DNA of 49,522 nucleotides, taken from positions 1 to 49,522 of the forward strand of contig JANYAH010000296.1 in assembly GCA_025361425.1 (NCBI GenBank), given 5' to 3'. Positions 16,816-25,526 of the stretch are shown here, piece after piece. Under the pieces are notes generated by a model that saw only the letters and a program-made list of their open reading frames with translations, did no database searches and was not told where the DNA came from. The DNA comes from Candidatus Solibacter sp. GTDB taxonomy: Bacteria; Acidobacteriota; Terriglobia; Bryobacterales; Bryobacteraceae. Position 1 is the stretch's first letter. Each line of letters starts with the position of its first letter. Position numbers and translations under genes: made by a program.

Positions 16816-17457
16816 TCATGCAAGCATTAACTGTTCCGCCGACGCCTTCACCCGCTCTTCCAGCGCCTCCAGCGCTCCGGCAAAGAAATGGTCGGCAGCC
16901 TCAATCCAGTGGAGTTGCTTTGGGGCGGCGAAGCGTTCATACATCGCTTCCAGTTCCGCTCGGGGGCCGTACTGGTCGTTGGTGCTCTGGATGAAGACCT
17001 TCGGCGCGTTGCAGTTCTCCAGATAGTCGGGCGGACCCCAGCGCGTCGGGTACCCGGCGGCCATCAGGAAGCCGGCGCCCTCGCCTTCGCATCCCAGGCG
17101 GGTGATCACACGCGAGCCGAACGAAAAGCCGGCGAGCGCGTAGGGCAGCGCGGGATAGCGCTCGCGGAGCCAGGCGAGCGCCGCCCTGGCGTCTTCGACT
17201 TCGCCTTCCAGGTGCGCGTACTCGCCCGCGCTAGAGCCCACGCCGCGGAAGTTGAAGCGCAGCACGACCATGCCGGAGCGGCGCAATCCGCGCGCCAGGC
17301 GGTAGACCACTTTGTTGTGCAGAGTACCGCCGAAAAGCGGGTGGGGATGGCAGACCACGGCTGCCATCCTCGGTTCGCGATCCCCTGGCTCTTCGAGCAG
17401 CGCTTCGAGACACCCAGCGGGACCGGCGAGACTGAGCGACTCGATGCGGCGCGGCAC
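16816..17457 (-). CDS. alpha/beta hydrolase, dienelactone-hydrolase-like
   Basis: A 213-residue cytoplasmic alpha/beta hydrolase. VVCHPHPLFGGTLHNKVV and LRFNFRGVGSSAGEY are the oxyanion and strand blocks typical of this small hydrolase group. The nucleophile is the Ser in GFSFGSR; the acid is likely the Asp in STNDQYG and the base the His in ADHFFAG near the C-terminus. The substrate is unknown. It lies 6 bp after the yajQ stop on the same strand and is the last gene of a leftward cluster that starts at rsmB. Length is normal for the group. Confidence 0.86.
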   Translation of the reverse strand: MPRRIESLSLAGPAGCLEALLEEPGDREPRMAAVVCHPHPLFGGTLHNKVVYRLARGLRRSGMVVLRFNFRGVGSSAGEYAHLEGEVEDARAALAWLRERYPALPYALAGFSFGSRVITRLGCEGEGAGFLMAAGYPTRWGPPDYLENCNAPKVFIQSTNDQYGPRAELEAMYERFAAPKQLHWIEAADHFFAGALEALEERVKASAEQLMLA

Positions 17458-17463
17458 GGCGCT

Positions 17464-17964
17464 TCAGTTCGTGCGGTAATTGGTGAATTGCAGGTCGATG
17501 CCGAAATCGGCGCCGCGCAGCAGCGCCATGACCGATTGCAGTGTGTCGCGGTCCTTACTGGCGACGCGCACGAAATCGCCCGAGATGGAGGCCTGCACCT
17601 TCAGCTTGCTGTCCTTGATCTTCTTGACCAGGTCGCGGGCCTTCTCGATGGGGATTCCCTGCTGCATGGTGATTTCCTGCTTCACCGTGGATCCGGCGGA
17701 CGGGATAATCTCCCCGTAGGTCAGGCCCTTCAACGGGACCTGGCGTTTGATCAGCTTGGATTGCAGGATATCCACCACCGCCTTGAGCTTGAACTCGTCC
17801 TTGCTCTGCAGCAGGATCTTGGAGTCCTTCTCATTGAACTCGATGTTGGAATGCGAGTCCTTGAGGTCGAAGCGCTGCTGGACTTCTTTCAACGCCTGTT
17901 GTACGGCGTTGTGCACTTCCGGCATTTCGATTTTGGAGACTACGTCAAAGCTATTATCGGGCAT
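17464..17964 (-). CDS. yajQ: YajQ-family nucleotide (cyclic di-GMP)-binding protein
   Basis: The 166-residue protein starts MPDNSFDVVSKIEMPEVHNA, which is diagnostic of YajQ. It contains two ferredoxin-like halves, with FDLKDSHSNIEF, ILQSKDEFKLKAVVDILQ and VRVASKDRDTLQSVMALL in the usual order, and ends DLQFTNYRTN. Members bind nucleotides or RNA, and in Xanthomonas the homologue binds cyclic di-GMP and modulates a transcription factor. It follows the response-regulator gene by only 3 bp, so the two are probably co-translated, which hints at a shared signalling output. Confidence 0.95.
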   Translation of the reverse strand: MPDNSFDVVSKIEMPEVHNAVQQALKEVQQRFDLKDSHSNIEFNEKDSKILLQSKDEFKLKAVVDILQSKLIKRQVPLKGLTYGEIIPSAGSTVKQEITMQQGIPIEKARDLVKKIKDSKLKVQASISGDFVRVASKDRDTLQSVMALLRGADFGIDLQFTNYRTN

Positions 17965-17967
17965 ACG

Positions 17968-18762
17968 TTATTCGCGATCCGTTTCGGAGGATTCGGGCTC
18001 CGGACGGCTAATATCTAATCCTAGAATAGAACCTGATCGGTGGCGAAGGGGGCTGACCCGGCGGACTGGCTCAATGCGCGGCTCCATGCGTGTGTCACTC
18101 GAGGCGAACGGCGCGGGCGGCGCCGCTTGGGGGGGCCGCAGCGGAGCCGGTGCGGTGGCGGGCGCGGGGGCGTTCGCAGCGGCCGGCGCAGCGTCGGGTT
18201 TTCGCGTCGCGAGGGCAGCCAGCACGCGCTTGGCGATCTCGTCCACCATCACTGCCATCGCGGCATCTAATGCCACCGTAACCGCGGCGCGGACCTGTTC
18301 GGCATCCACTACGGCGACGAATGGGGCTGCCGCCACCGCGGGAACACGCGCCCCGGCACCGGGCTCGCCGGGCACGAGGGCCGCGCGATCCTGGGCGGCC
18401 GCTTCGGCCAGCGGTTTGACGGCGGCAATCAACGCGCTGGCCTCGAACGGCTTGCGTAGCGTGCCATCGGCCTGCACGCGGGTAGCGGCGGCCTCATCCA
18501 GCGTCTCCATGACGCCCGCGGTGAGAATCACACGCACATGGCGATGGCGCGGGCTCATCTTGAGGTACTGGCAGATCTCGTAGCCGGTACGGCCGGGCAT
18601 GACGACGTCCGCCAGTACCACGTCGGGGTCGACATCGTCCAGGCGGATCAGCGCCGCGTCGGCATTGCTGACGGTGACAACTTCGTAGCCTTCTTCGCTG
18701 AGGATGCGCTCGCCCATGCGCTGGGCGTGAGGGCTATCGTCCACCAGCAGAATACGGCTCAT
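17968..18762 (-). CDS. response regulator with REC domain and Ala/Pro-rich tail
   Basis: Residues 1-120 form a REC domain: acidic pair D8-D9, phospho-acceptor Asp52 in VVLADVVMPG, conserved Thr81 and Lys104 in LRKPF. The remaining ~145 residues have low complexity (Ala/Pro-rich) around one helix-forming stretch (VTVALDAAMAVMVDEIAKRVL) and end with RSGSILGLDISRP. There is no DNA-binding, GGDEF or other known output domain, so signalling is probably by protein-protein contact. No histidine kinase is encoded nearby. The gene overlaps bamD by 4 nt (ATGA) and precedes yajQ by 3 bp. Confidence 0.88.
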   Translation of the reverse strand: MSRILLVDDSPHAQRMGERILSEEGYEVVTVSNADAALIRLDDVDPDVVLADVVMPGRTGYEICQYLKMSPRHRHVRVILTAGVMETLDEAAATRVQADGTLRKPFEASALIAAVKPLAEAAAQDRAALVPGEPGAGARVPAVAAAPFVAVVDAEQVRAAVTVALDAAMAVMVDEIAKRVLAALATRKPDAAPAAANAPAPATAPAPLRPPQAAPPAPFASSDTRMEPRIEPVRRVSPLRHRSGSILGLDISRPEPESSETDRE

Positions 18763-20183
18763 TGTTTGGCCGGCGGAGTGGGCGCCTGTGCGCCGGCCGG
18801 AGCGGGGGGCTGCGGCGGCTTCTGTTCCTGCTTCAGCTCGTCCTGTTTGGCCTTGGACTTCTTCTTCTGTTCCTTGACCGCCTGGAGTTGCAGCTGTTCC
18901 TTCTTCCTGCGATCGGATTGGGCTTTCTTCACGGCGTCTTGCTGCTGCTTCAGAGCCTTCTGATACTCCTTTTTCTGCTGGGCCGGGGTCATGGACGCCT
19001 GTTTGGCGATGGCGTTCGGGTCCGCCGCCTTGGCGGCGTTTTCCACGGTGGGGGCCGGCGTGGCGGCAGCGGCTGGAACAGCTTCGGCGCCGGGCACGTT
19101 GGCACGCACTTCCTTACCCTTGTCGATTTCGCTATCGCTGCCCGGATTGCTGATGCTGACTTCGTTGGTTCCCAGCGCGCCGGGGTTGGCGGCGGCCGCA
19201 GGCACGCTGGCCGGAATGGTGGGCCGGTAGCCTTCCATTGGCGGAGTGCCAGATTTCGCAGCCGGCCTCATGTCCGGACGCGAACGGAAGAGGCCCCAGA
19301 AATGGCTGACCATCCCCGCCTTGGTGCGGTTCTCCATCTCATATTTCATGCGCGCCATGGCCACGGTGTCGGCCTCGGGAACGGCACGCTTCATGACTTC
19401 GAGCTGCGCCCGGGCGTCTTCGGCATGGATACTGAGAGGGTAGTCCTTAACGATGCGCTGGTACGCCGTCACCTGTTGATTCTCGAAACGGTCGCCCATG
19501 CGGTGGTAGCTCTCGGCCATCTGCCAGAGCGCTTCGTCGGCCTTGCTGTAAATGGGGAACTGGTCCACCATCGCCTGGAAGCGGTTGGCCGCGGCCGGGA
19601 AGCTGCCCTTTTTCTGATACAGTGTGCCCACGCGGAACTCGCTATCGGCGAGCACTTCCTGAATGTCGCGCAGCTTCTGCTGTGCCATGGGAGCGAACTT
19701 GCTGTTGGGGAATTGCAGGACCAACTGCTTACATTCCTGCTCCGCGCGCAACGCATGCATGGGGTCGCGATCCGGCTTTTCCATTTGTTTGTAATGGATG
19801 TCGCAGACCTTTTCCTGGGCTTCGGAGGCCTCTTCCATGGCAGGGTAGAACAGAATGAAGTCCTTGTACTCGGCTTCGGCCTGCGCCAAACCATGGCTGC
19901 CGCCTTCGCGGAACCAGGCGTCGGCGATGGCCAGCTTGGCCTTGGCCAGATATTCGCTGGTGTCGTAGGTGTTGATCAGGTTTTGCAGCAGCAGGCGCGC
20001 GATTTCGAAACGGCTGTGCTCGATATCGTTGATGGCCTTGTCAAATAGCACCTTATCGGGCTGCTGCGTGTCCTTGGTGATGGGGTTGTTATACTTCTTG
20101 CGGCGAATGCCACAGCCGCCGAGCAGTACCGCAACCGCCACAACCACGGCGGTAGAACGAATCGCGTTTCGAACCATAATCAC
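18759..20183 (-). CDS. bamD: BamD-like outer-membrane assembly lipoprotein
   Basis: A lipobox LLGGC places the lipidated Cys at residue 24, followed by tetratricopeptide-like helical repeats to about residue 280 (LAKAKLAIADAWFREGG, EAEYKDFILFYP, LVLQFPNSKFA, QRIVKDYPLSIHAEDARAQ). This is the BamD/YfiO pattern, the essential lipoprotein of the BAM complex that inserts beta-barrel proteins such as the large receptors in this window. The protein is 474 residues against about 250 in enterobacteria; the extra C-terminal part is Ala/Pro-rich and then a Lys/Gln-rich coiled coil (about 410-455). The start is GTG 20183 (AAGGTG about 5 nt upstream) or ATG 20177. Confidence 0.87.
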   Translation of the reverse strand: MIMVRNAIRSTAVVVAVAVLLGGCGIRRKKYNNPITKDTQQPDKVLFDKAINDIEHSRFEIARLLLQNLINTYDTSEYLAKAKLAIADAWFREGGSHGLAQAEAEYKDFILFYPAMEEASEAQEKVCDIHYKQMEKPDRDPMHALRAEQECKQLVLQFPNSKFAPMAQQKLRDIQEVLADSEFRVGTLYQKKGSFPAAANRFQAMVDQFPIYSKADEALWQMAESYHRMGDRFENQQVTAYQRIVKDYPLSIHAEDARAQLEVMKRAVPEADTVAMARMKYEMENRTKAGMVSHFWGLFRSRPDMRPAAKSGTPPMEGYRPTIPASVPAAAANPGALGTNEVSISNPGSDSEIDKGKEVRANVPGAEAVPAAAATPAPTVENAAKAADPNAIAKQASMTPAQQKKEYQKALKQQQDAVKKAQSDRRKKEQLQLQAVKEQKKKSKAKQDELKQEQKPPQPPAPAGAQAPTPPAKQ

Positions 20184-20216
20184 CCAATCACCTTAACCAG
20201 ACTTGGCACGCACTAT

Positions 20217-20891
20217 TTAGCACTCAACCGAGGTAGCCTGCGCCGCGATCTCCCGCATCTCACGTAACGTGGCCTCCGGGTCCGCACTGTGAAAGATCGC
20301 CGACCCTGTGACGATCCAGTCACACCCCGCGCGCACTACTTCCGCCAGATTCTCTTTGTGCACGCCGCCATCGATTTCGATGGGCAGCGCTAACTTCTTT
20401 TCACGGCGCAGGCTATCCAGCTTGCGCGCTTTCTCCAGCACGTAGGGAATCAACTTCTGTCCGCCGAATCCCGGATTCACGCTCATCAGGAGCACGTAAT
20501 CCGCCACTCCCACCACTTCTTCCAAGGCCGCGACCGGGGTGGCCGGATTGAGCACCACACCCGCCATGGCGCCCGCCTTACGGATCATGCCGAGCACGCC
20601 ATCCAGATGGCGCGTGGCTTCGTAATGCACGGAAACCGAATTGGCTCCCGCCTGGACGAACGCGGTCACAAAGCGCTCCGGATTTTCGATCATCAGGTGC
20701 ACGTCCAGATGCAGTTTGGTGGCCTTGCGCACGGATTCCACCACCGGCGGACCGAGGGTCAGATTCGGCACAAAATGGCCATCCATAACGTCCAGGTGGA
20801 GCATTTTTGCGCCGCCCCGCTCCACGCGCGCGATGTCATCGGCCAAGCGGGCAAAATCCGCCGACAGGATGGAGGGAACAATTTCAATCAT
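20217..20891 (-). CDS. rpe: ribulose-phosphate 3-epimerase
   Basis: The 224-residue TIM-barrel enzyme interconverts ribulose 5-phosphate and xylulose 5-phosphate in the pentose phosphate pathway. Typical blocks are PSILSADFARL, HLDVMDGHFVPNLTLGP (metal-binding His and Asp), LHLDVHLMI, SVHYEA, LMSVNPGFGGQ, EIDGGVHKEN and the phosphate-binding VTGSAIF. Length is standard. Its ATG overlaps the end of rsmB by 8 nt, and bamD follows after 33 bp. Confidence 0.97.
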   Translation of the reverse strand: MIEIVPSILSADFARLADDIARVERGGAKMLHLDVMDGHFVPNLTLGPPVVESVRKATKLHLDVHLMIENPERFVTAFVQAGANSVSVHYEATRHLDGVLGMIRKAGAMAGVVLNPATPVAALEEVVGVADYVLLMSVNPGFGGQKLIPYVLEKARKLDSLRREKKLALPIEIDGGVHKENLAEVVRAGCDWIVTGSAIFHSADPEATLREMREIAAQATSVEC

Positions 20892-21975
20892 TTACGGGCT
20901 GCCCTGATTTTATCACACAGGCGTAGAAACCGTCCCCGGGGTCGCGCCCCGGAATCCGCCGCATGCGCTCCGTAATCAGTTCTTCCGGTACCGCCGCGGT
21001 GACGCCTTCATTCTCCTCGGGTTCGAGCGAGCAGGTGGAATACACCAGGATTCCGCCGGGGGCAAGGGAGGCGCGCGCGTTAGCGAGCAAGGCCGCTTGG
21101 CGGCCGCGCAGGTCGTCGAGATCTTCCGGCTTGAGCCGCCACTTGATTTCCGGATTGCGTCCCAGGGTTCCGGTGCCCGAGCAGGGGGCGTCCACCAAAA
21201 TGCGGTCGAAAAGACGCGCAAAGGGTAGCGGCCGGGTGCCGTCGAGCACCACCAGGTTGGCGGTCAGCGGCTTGAGCTGGACCAGGCGGTGGAAGTGCAG
21301 ATCGGCGGCGATCGCATGCACGCCGGATTCCAGCGCCTGCGCCGTCTTATTTCCCGGCGCGGCGCAGAGGTCCAGAAAGCGTTGCCCGGGTGCCAGAGAG
21401 AGCAGCGGCACGATGGATTGCGAACCGATATCCTGCATACGGTCGCCGGCCGGCGAGATGCGCACGTATTTCTCCGGCTCTCGCAACGCGGCCTGCGCGA
21501 TGGCGACGGCGGTTTCGGCGCCAAACGCGGCTTCCCATCGGGCCAGCAGCCACTCCGGGCAGGAAAGCTCGATTTCGCGCGTGGGCCACATCACCGGATC
21601 GCGATTGGCCTGGCGCAGCAGAGCGTTGACGAAGCCGGCGGCGGAGGTCTTGTGGGCGCGCTTCACCAGTTCGACCGAGTCCTTGACGGCGGCGTGAGGC
21701 GGCACCCGCTCCAGATAGCGAAGCTGGTAGAACCCCATGCGCAGGGCGATGCGCACGGCGAGATCGAGCTTGCGCGTGCGGCCGGAATAGTGCTGGATCA
21801 GGAAATCGAGTTGGGCGCGATAGCGCAATACGCCAAAGACGATCTCCGCGGCCAACCCGGCGTCGCGGGCGTCGAGCGCGGCGGAGTGAGTCATCAGGAG
21901 GTCTGAGGCGAACCCTCCCGATTCCACTTTACGCAGTACTTCGAAGGCAGTTGTGCGGGAAATTGCTACAGACAC
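20884..21975 (-). CDS. rsmB: 16S rRNA (cytosine-967 C5)-methyltransferase RsmB-like
   Basis: The 363-residue protein has an N-terminal NusB-like RNA-binding domain (about 5-130; TTAFEVLRKVESGGFASDLL, AAIVKDSVELVKR-like block) and a C-terminal SAM-dependent methyltransferase domain. Both cysteines of the m5C methyltransferase mechanism are present: DAPCSGTGTLGRNP and VYSTCSLEPEENEG. The SAM-binding block is FLDLCAAPGNKTA. It is somewhat shorter than the E. coli enzyme (about 430 residues). The start codon is GTG, with AAGG upstream. It is the first gene of the leftward cluster and is transcribed divergently from the nuclease gene. Confidence 0.92.
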   Translation of the reverse strand: MSVAISRTTAFEVLRKVESGGFASDLLMTHSAALDARDAGLAAEIVFGVLRYRAQLDFLIQHYSGRTRKLDLAVRIALRMGFYQLRYLERVPPHAAVKDSVELVKRAHKTSAAGFVNALLRQANRDPVMWPTREIELSCPEWLLARWEAAFGAETAVAIAQAALREPEKYVRISPAGDRMQDIGSQSIVPLLSLAPGQRFLDLCAAPGNKTAQALESGVHAIAADLHFHRLVQLKPLTANLVVLDGTRPLPFARLFDRILVDAPCSGTGTLGRNPEIKWRLKPEDLDDLRGRQAALLANARASLAPGGILVYSTCSLEPEENEGVTAAVPEELITERMRRIPGRDPGDGFYACVIKSGQPVND

Positions 21976-22004
21976 GTAGTACCTTTTCGACTTTCAAACG
22001 AATT

Positions 22005-22033
22005 TTGAACAGATTTTTGGTTTGGAATATGCG
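22005..22033 (+). promoter_or_regulatory. candidate sigma-70-type promoter of the nuclease gene
   Basis: TTGAAC (22005-22010) is separated by 17 nt from TATGCG (22028-22033). The -35 is good and the -10 is poor. The spacing and the location, 40 bp before the ATG at 22074 in the divergent gap with rsmB, support it. Confidence 0.35.
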
Positions 22034-22073
22034 ATTATCTACCTTCCCAGTAAAACACGGTTGGAGAAACCTG

Positions 22074-25000
22074 ATGCGTACATTGATTCGTTTGGTGGCA
22101 CCTCTAGTTCTGCTGGCGGCCAGCGCGGGGGCACAACTGGTAATCAGCCAAACATACGGCGGCGGCGGCAATAGCGGCGCCACTTACAAGAATGATTTCG
22201 TTGAGATCTTCAATCGGGGCAGCGTCACCCTGAGTCTGAGCGGCCTCTCGGTGCAGTACGCCTCAGGGACGGGCAGTTTCACGTCAAAAACAGACTTAGC
22301 CGCTGCTTCGCTGGCGGCCGGACAGTACTATCTGGTGAAAATGGCAGCCGGGGCTGGCGGCACGGTGGACCTGCCCACACCTAGCCAGGCAAGTAGTATC
22401 GGGATGAGCGGGACGAATGGCAAGGTGGCGCTAGTGGACTCGACCATTTTGCTGAATTGCGGCGCCACCCCGGCCCTGCCGGCGCTACCAGTGCCCTGCA
22501 CGCCAAGCGACCTGGCCCACGTCATCGACATGGTCGGCTACGGTGCGAACTTGTTCGAAGGCACCGTGGGACCGCTGTTGACCAACGCGACGGCCGCGCT
22601 GCGCGGCGCTGCCGGGTGCATCGACGCGAATAACAACGGCTTGGACTTCACCAGCGGGGCGCCCACTCCGCGCACCACGGCATCGACGCCGGTTACCTGC
22701 CCGGTGCATGTGTATATCAGCGCCTTCGTCCCGGCGGCCACGGTAAACATGCCTTACTCGCTGACGTTCACGGCGGGCGGCGGCACCGGACCGTATACGG
22801 TTGCCCAGACATCGGGCACGCTGCCGAACGGCCTGGCACTTTCGGGCAGCGTCCTGAGCGGCACGCCCACCGACACCGCCACCTACACGTTCGCGATACA
22901 GGCGACGGACGCCAACTCGATTTCGGGCAGCCAAAGCTTCACTATCACGCCGGCGGCGGCGATGACCTACGCGCCGAACTCGCTCGCGGGCCTGATCTAT
23001 CCGGCGCCCCTCAGCCAGTTGATGACCACGAACCGCTCGGCGTGCGATTACACGAAAACCAGTTTTCCGGCGTGGCTCACCCTGACACAAGCCACGCACG
23101 GAGTGGGGAATTTCACGTTGGCGGGTACGCCGCCAGCCATGGGCAGCTACAATTTTTCCGTGGACGCCTCATGCGTGAACGGCACGGGATCGCAGGCTTA
23201 CACGCTGGTATCGGGGACGTTGATCACCTTCTCACCGGCCACTCTGCCCAACGGCACGAAGGGCACGGCATATTCGCAGGACCTGACGACGGATGGCGCC
23301 GGGTGCGGTTTTTCGATCACCTCCGGAGCGCTGTATGCGGGATTCTCATTGACCGGGACCGGCACTACGGCGACCCTCCACGGCACACCGGCGTTGTCCG
23401 GCGGGGCCAGTTTCACGGTATCGGCGAACTGCGCCAATAATGGGGTGGGTTCGCAGGCGTACACTCTCGCGGTACCGCTCGCGTGCGGCACGTCTAAAAC
23501 CCTTATCCACGACGTGCAGGGCAGCGGGTCCACCAGTCCGATGGTGGGCACGAAAGTGGAACTCGAAGGCATCGTCACCGGGAGCTACCAGAGCAAAGCG
23601 ACCGGCCTGGGCGGCTTTTACATGCAGGAACCCGACGCCAGTTGGGACAGTAATCCGGCCACGTCGGAAGGCATCTTCGTATACGACAACGCGTTCGGCG
23701 CGGCGGTGAACCGGGGCGACCGGGTGCGCGTGCAGGGCATGGTGGACGAATACGCCAGTTCCAGCAACGGCCTCACATCCTCGCTCACGGAACTGGGTTC
23801 GGTAGGGGGCGTTCTGGTGTGCGACACGGACAACTCGTTTACCGTCACGCCCATCTCGCTGCCCGTCAGCGAACTCTCGGTATTTGAGCAGTATGAAGGC
23901 ATGGCGGTGCAATTCCCGCAGCAGATGGTGGTCAGCGGCGTGTATCAGGAAGGGTCGTTCGGCTCGCTGGATCTTTCGCCGAACTCGCGTCTCTTCACGC
24001 CCACGTCGGTTGTGGCGCCGGGCGCGGCGGCCATCGCGCTGGATAGCGCCAATCTGCGGAGTAAGATCACCCTGGATGACGCCAGTACGTTGTCGAATGC
24101 CACCCTGTACCCGGCGCCGTATCCGGAAGGCGGCCTGAGCGCCGCGAACACCGTACGCGCAGGGAACTGGGTGAACTTCAACAGCACGACGAACACCTAC
24201 ACGCCGGTGACGGGCGTGCTGGACGACCGCTACGGCGCCTGGCGAATTCAACCGCTGGGTACGTACACATTCCACTCTCCCGCGCAGGTCAATGCCCGCA
24301 AGGCGGCGCCGGACGCGGTAGGTGGACGCATCAAGGTGGGCAGCGCGAACCTGCTCAACTTCTTCACCACTCTGGGCGCTTCCAGTATCTGCGGACCCAG
24401 CGGCACGGTGAGTTGCCGAGGCGCCAGCAACTCCACCGAATACCAGCGGCAACTCGACAAATTGGTGGCCGAACTGATCGGCTTGAACGCCGATATCCTC
24501 GGTCTCTCGGAGCTCGAAAATAACCCGGCGGCTTCCGCCGACGCGCTGGTGAACGCCCTCAACGCGGCGGTTGGGGCGGGCACGTACGCCTATATCAATA
24601 CCGGGACGACGGGCACGGATTCGATTCGCAACGCCCTCCTCTATAAGCCCGCGCGGGTGACGCCGGTGGGCCCCTATGCCGTGTACGAGCCGCCAGTATT
24701 CGGCGTGCGTCCCAGCATCGCGCAACTGTGGAAGCCGGCCACCGGCGTTAAGACCAGCTTGCAGCAGTTCACCGTGGTGGTGAATCACTTCCGGTCCAAG
24801 GGTGGCGATTGCTCAGGGCAGGGCGACCCGGATGCGAACGATGGACAGGGCACATGCAATTTGAACCGCCTCACCACGGCGCAGGGGGTCGTGAACTGGC
24901 TGGCGGGTAACCCGATGAGCGACCCGGCGACCGCCGCCAACCGCAAAATTCTGATGGTGGGAGATTTCAACGCATACTTCATGGAAGACCCCATCCAGGC

Positions 25001-25517
25001 GATGATCGACCCGGCGTTCACCAAGCCGGGTTATTTGCCCAACGCCAACGCCACCTTCACCAACCTGATCGACAAATTCCTGGGCGCCGCGGCGTACTCC
25101 TACCAGTTCCAATCCGAATCGGGATACCTGGACCACGCGCTATCGAGCCCGCCGTTGACGAAGTTGGTGACTGGGGTGACGGAGTGGCACAACAACTCCG
25201 ACGAACCTCCCTTCATCGACTACAACACCGAGAGCAAGAGTGCGACTCAGCTTGCGAACTACTACGCGGCCGACGCATTCCGGGCCACGGATCACGACCC
25301 CATCCTGCTCGGCTTCAACCCTCTGCCCGGCGATTTGAACGACGACGGCGTGGTGGATGCAACCGACCAGTTGCTCCTGCGCGCGCAGTTCGGAAAGGCC
25401 GTCGGGGCGCCGAGCGTGGATCGCCGCATGGACTATGACGGCGACGGTGTCATCTCGCTCAACGATTACAGGGTGTGGTACACCCTCTACCGCGCCTACC
25501 AGGCAGCAACCATCTAA
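22074..25517 (+). CDS. secreted multidomain nuclease (ExeM/NucH-like) with C-terminal dockerin
   Basis: ATG 22074 is chosen because GGAG lies 7 nt upstream and a signal peptide (MRTLIRLVAPLVLLAASAGA) starts there; product 1147 residues. Order of domains: lamin-tail domain (about 20-205; VISQTYGGGGNSGA, DFVEIFNRG); three Ig-like repeats (about 210-470, LPNGLALSGSVLSGTP); an OB-fold region typical of ExeM/NucH (about 475-720); and an endonuclease/exonuclease/phosphatase domain (about 740-1080) with LSELENN, VVNHFRSKG, MVGDFNAY, YLDHALSS and TDHDPI, which carry the metal and catalytic Glu, His, Asp/Asn and Asp-His. The last ~55 residues are a type-I dockerin with two calcium loops (DLNDDGVVDATD and DYDGDGVISLND). 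It probably degrades extracellular DNA. The cohesin-like gene follows by 9 bp. Confidence 0.92.
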   Translation: MRTLIRLVAPLVLLAASAGAQLVISQTYGGGGNSGATYKNDFVEIFNRGSVTLSLSGLSVQYASGTGSFTSKTDLAAASLAAGQYYLVKMAAGAGGTVDLPTPSQASSIGMSGTNGKVALVDSTILLNCGATPALPALPVPCTPSDLAHVIDMVGYGANLFEGTVGPLLTNATAALRGAAGCIDANNNGLDFTSGAPTPRTTASTPVTCPVHVYISAFVPAATVNMPYSLTFTAGGGTGPYTVAQTSGTLPNGLALSGSVLSGTPTDTATYTFAIQATDANSISGSQSFTITPAAAMTYAPNSLAGLIYPAPLSQLMTTNRSACDYTKTSFPAWLTLTQATHGVGNFTLAGTPPAMGSYNFSVDASCVNGTGSQAYTLVSGTLITFSPATLPNGTKGTAYSQDLTTDGAGCGFSITSGALYAGFSLTGTGTTATLHGTPALSGGASFTVSANCANNGVGSQAYTLAVPLACGTSKTLIHDVQGSGSTSPMVGTKVELEGIVTGSYQSKATGLGGFYMQEPDASWDSNPATSEGIFVYDNAFGAAVNRGDRVRVQGMVDEYASSSNGLTSSLTELGSVGGVLVCDTDNSFTVTPISLPVSELSVFEQYEGMAVQFPQQMVVSGVYQEGSFGSLDLSPNSRLFTPTSVVAPGAAAIALDSANLRSKITLDDASTLSNATLYPAPYPEGGLSAANTVRAGNWVNFNSTTNTYTPVTGVLDDRYGAWRIQPLGTYTFHSPAQVNARKAAPDAVGGRIKVGSANLLNFFTTLGASSICGPSGTVSCRGASNSTEYQRQLDKLVAELIGLNADILGLSELENNPAASADALVNALNAAVGAGTYAYINTGTTGTDSIRNALLYKPARVTPVGPYAVYEPPVFGVRPSIAQLWKPATGVKTSLQQFTVVVNHFRSKGGDCSGQGDPDANDGQGTCNLNRLTTAQGVVNWLAGNPMSDPATAANRKILMVGDFNAYFMEDPIQAMIDPAFTKPGYLPNANATFTNLIDKFLGAAAYSYQFQSESGYLDHALSSPPLTKLVTGVTEWHNNSDEPPFIDYNTESKSATQLANYYAADAFRATDHDPILLGFNPLPGDLNDDGVVDATDQLLLRAQFGKAVGAPSVDRRMDYDGDGVISLNDYRVWYTLYRAYQAATI

Positions 25518-25526
25518 GGACGAAGA

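Noticed and set aside
18762-20048. 428-residue plus-strand open frame opposite bamD
   Set aside because: Leu-rich antisense of the Lys/Gln-rich coiled coil, which explains its apparent hydrophobic stretches.
23346-24788. 480-residue minus-strand open frame opposite the nuclease
   Set aside because: Opposes the nuclease domains that carry conserved catalytic motifs; the peptide has no recognisable features.
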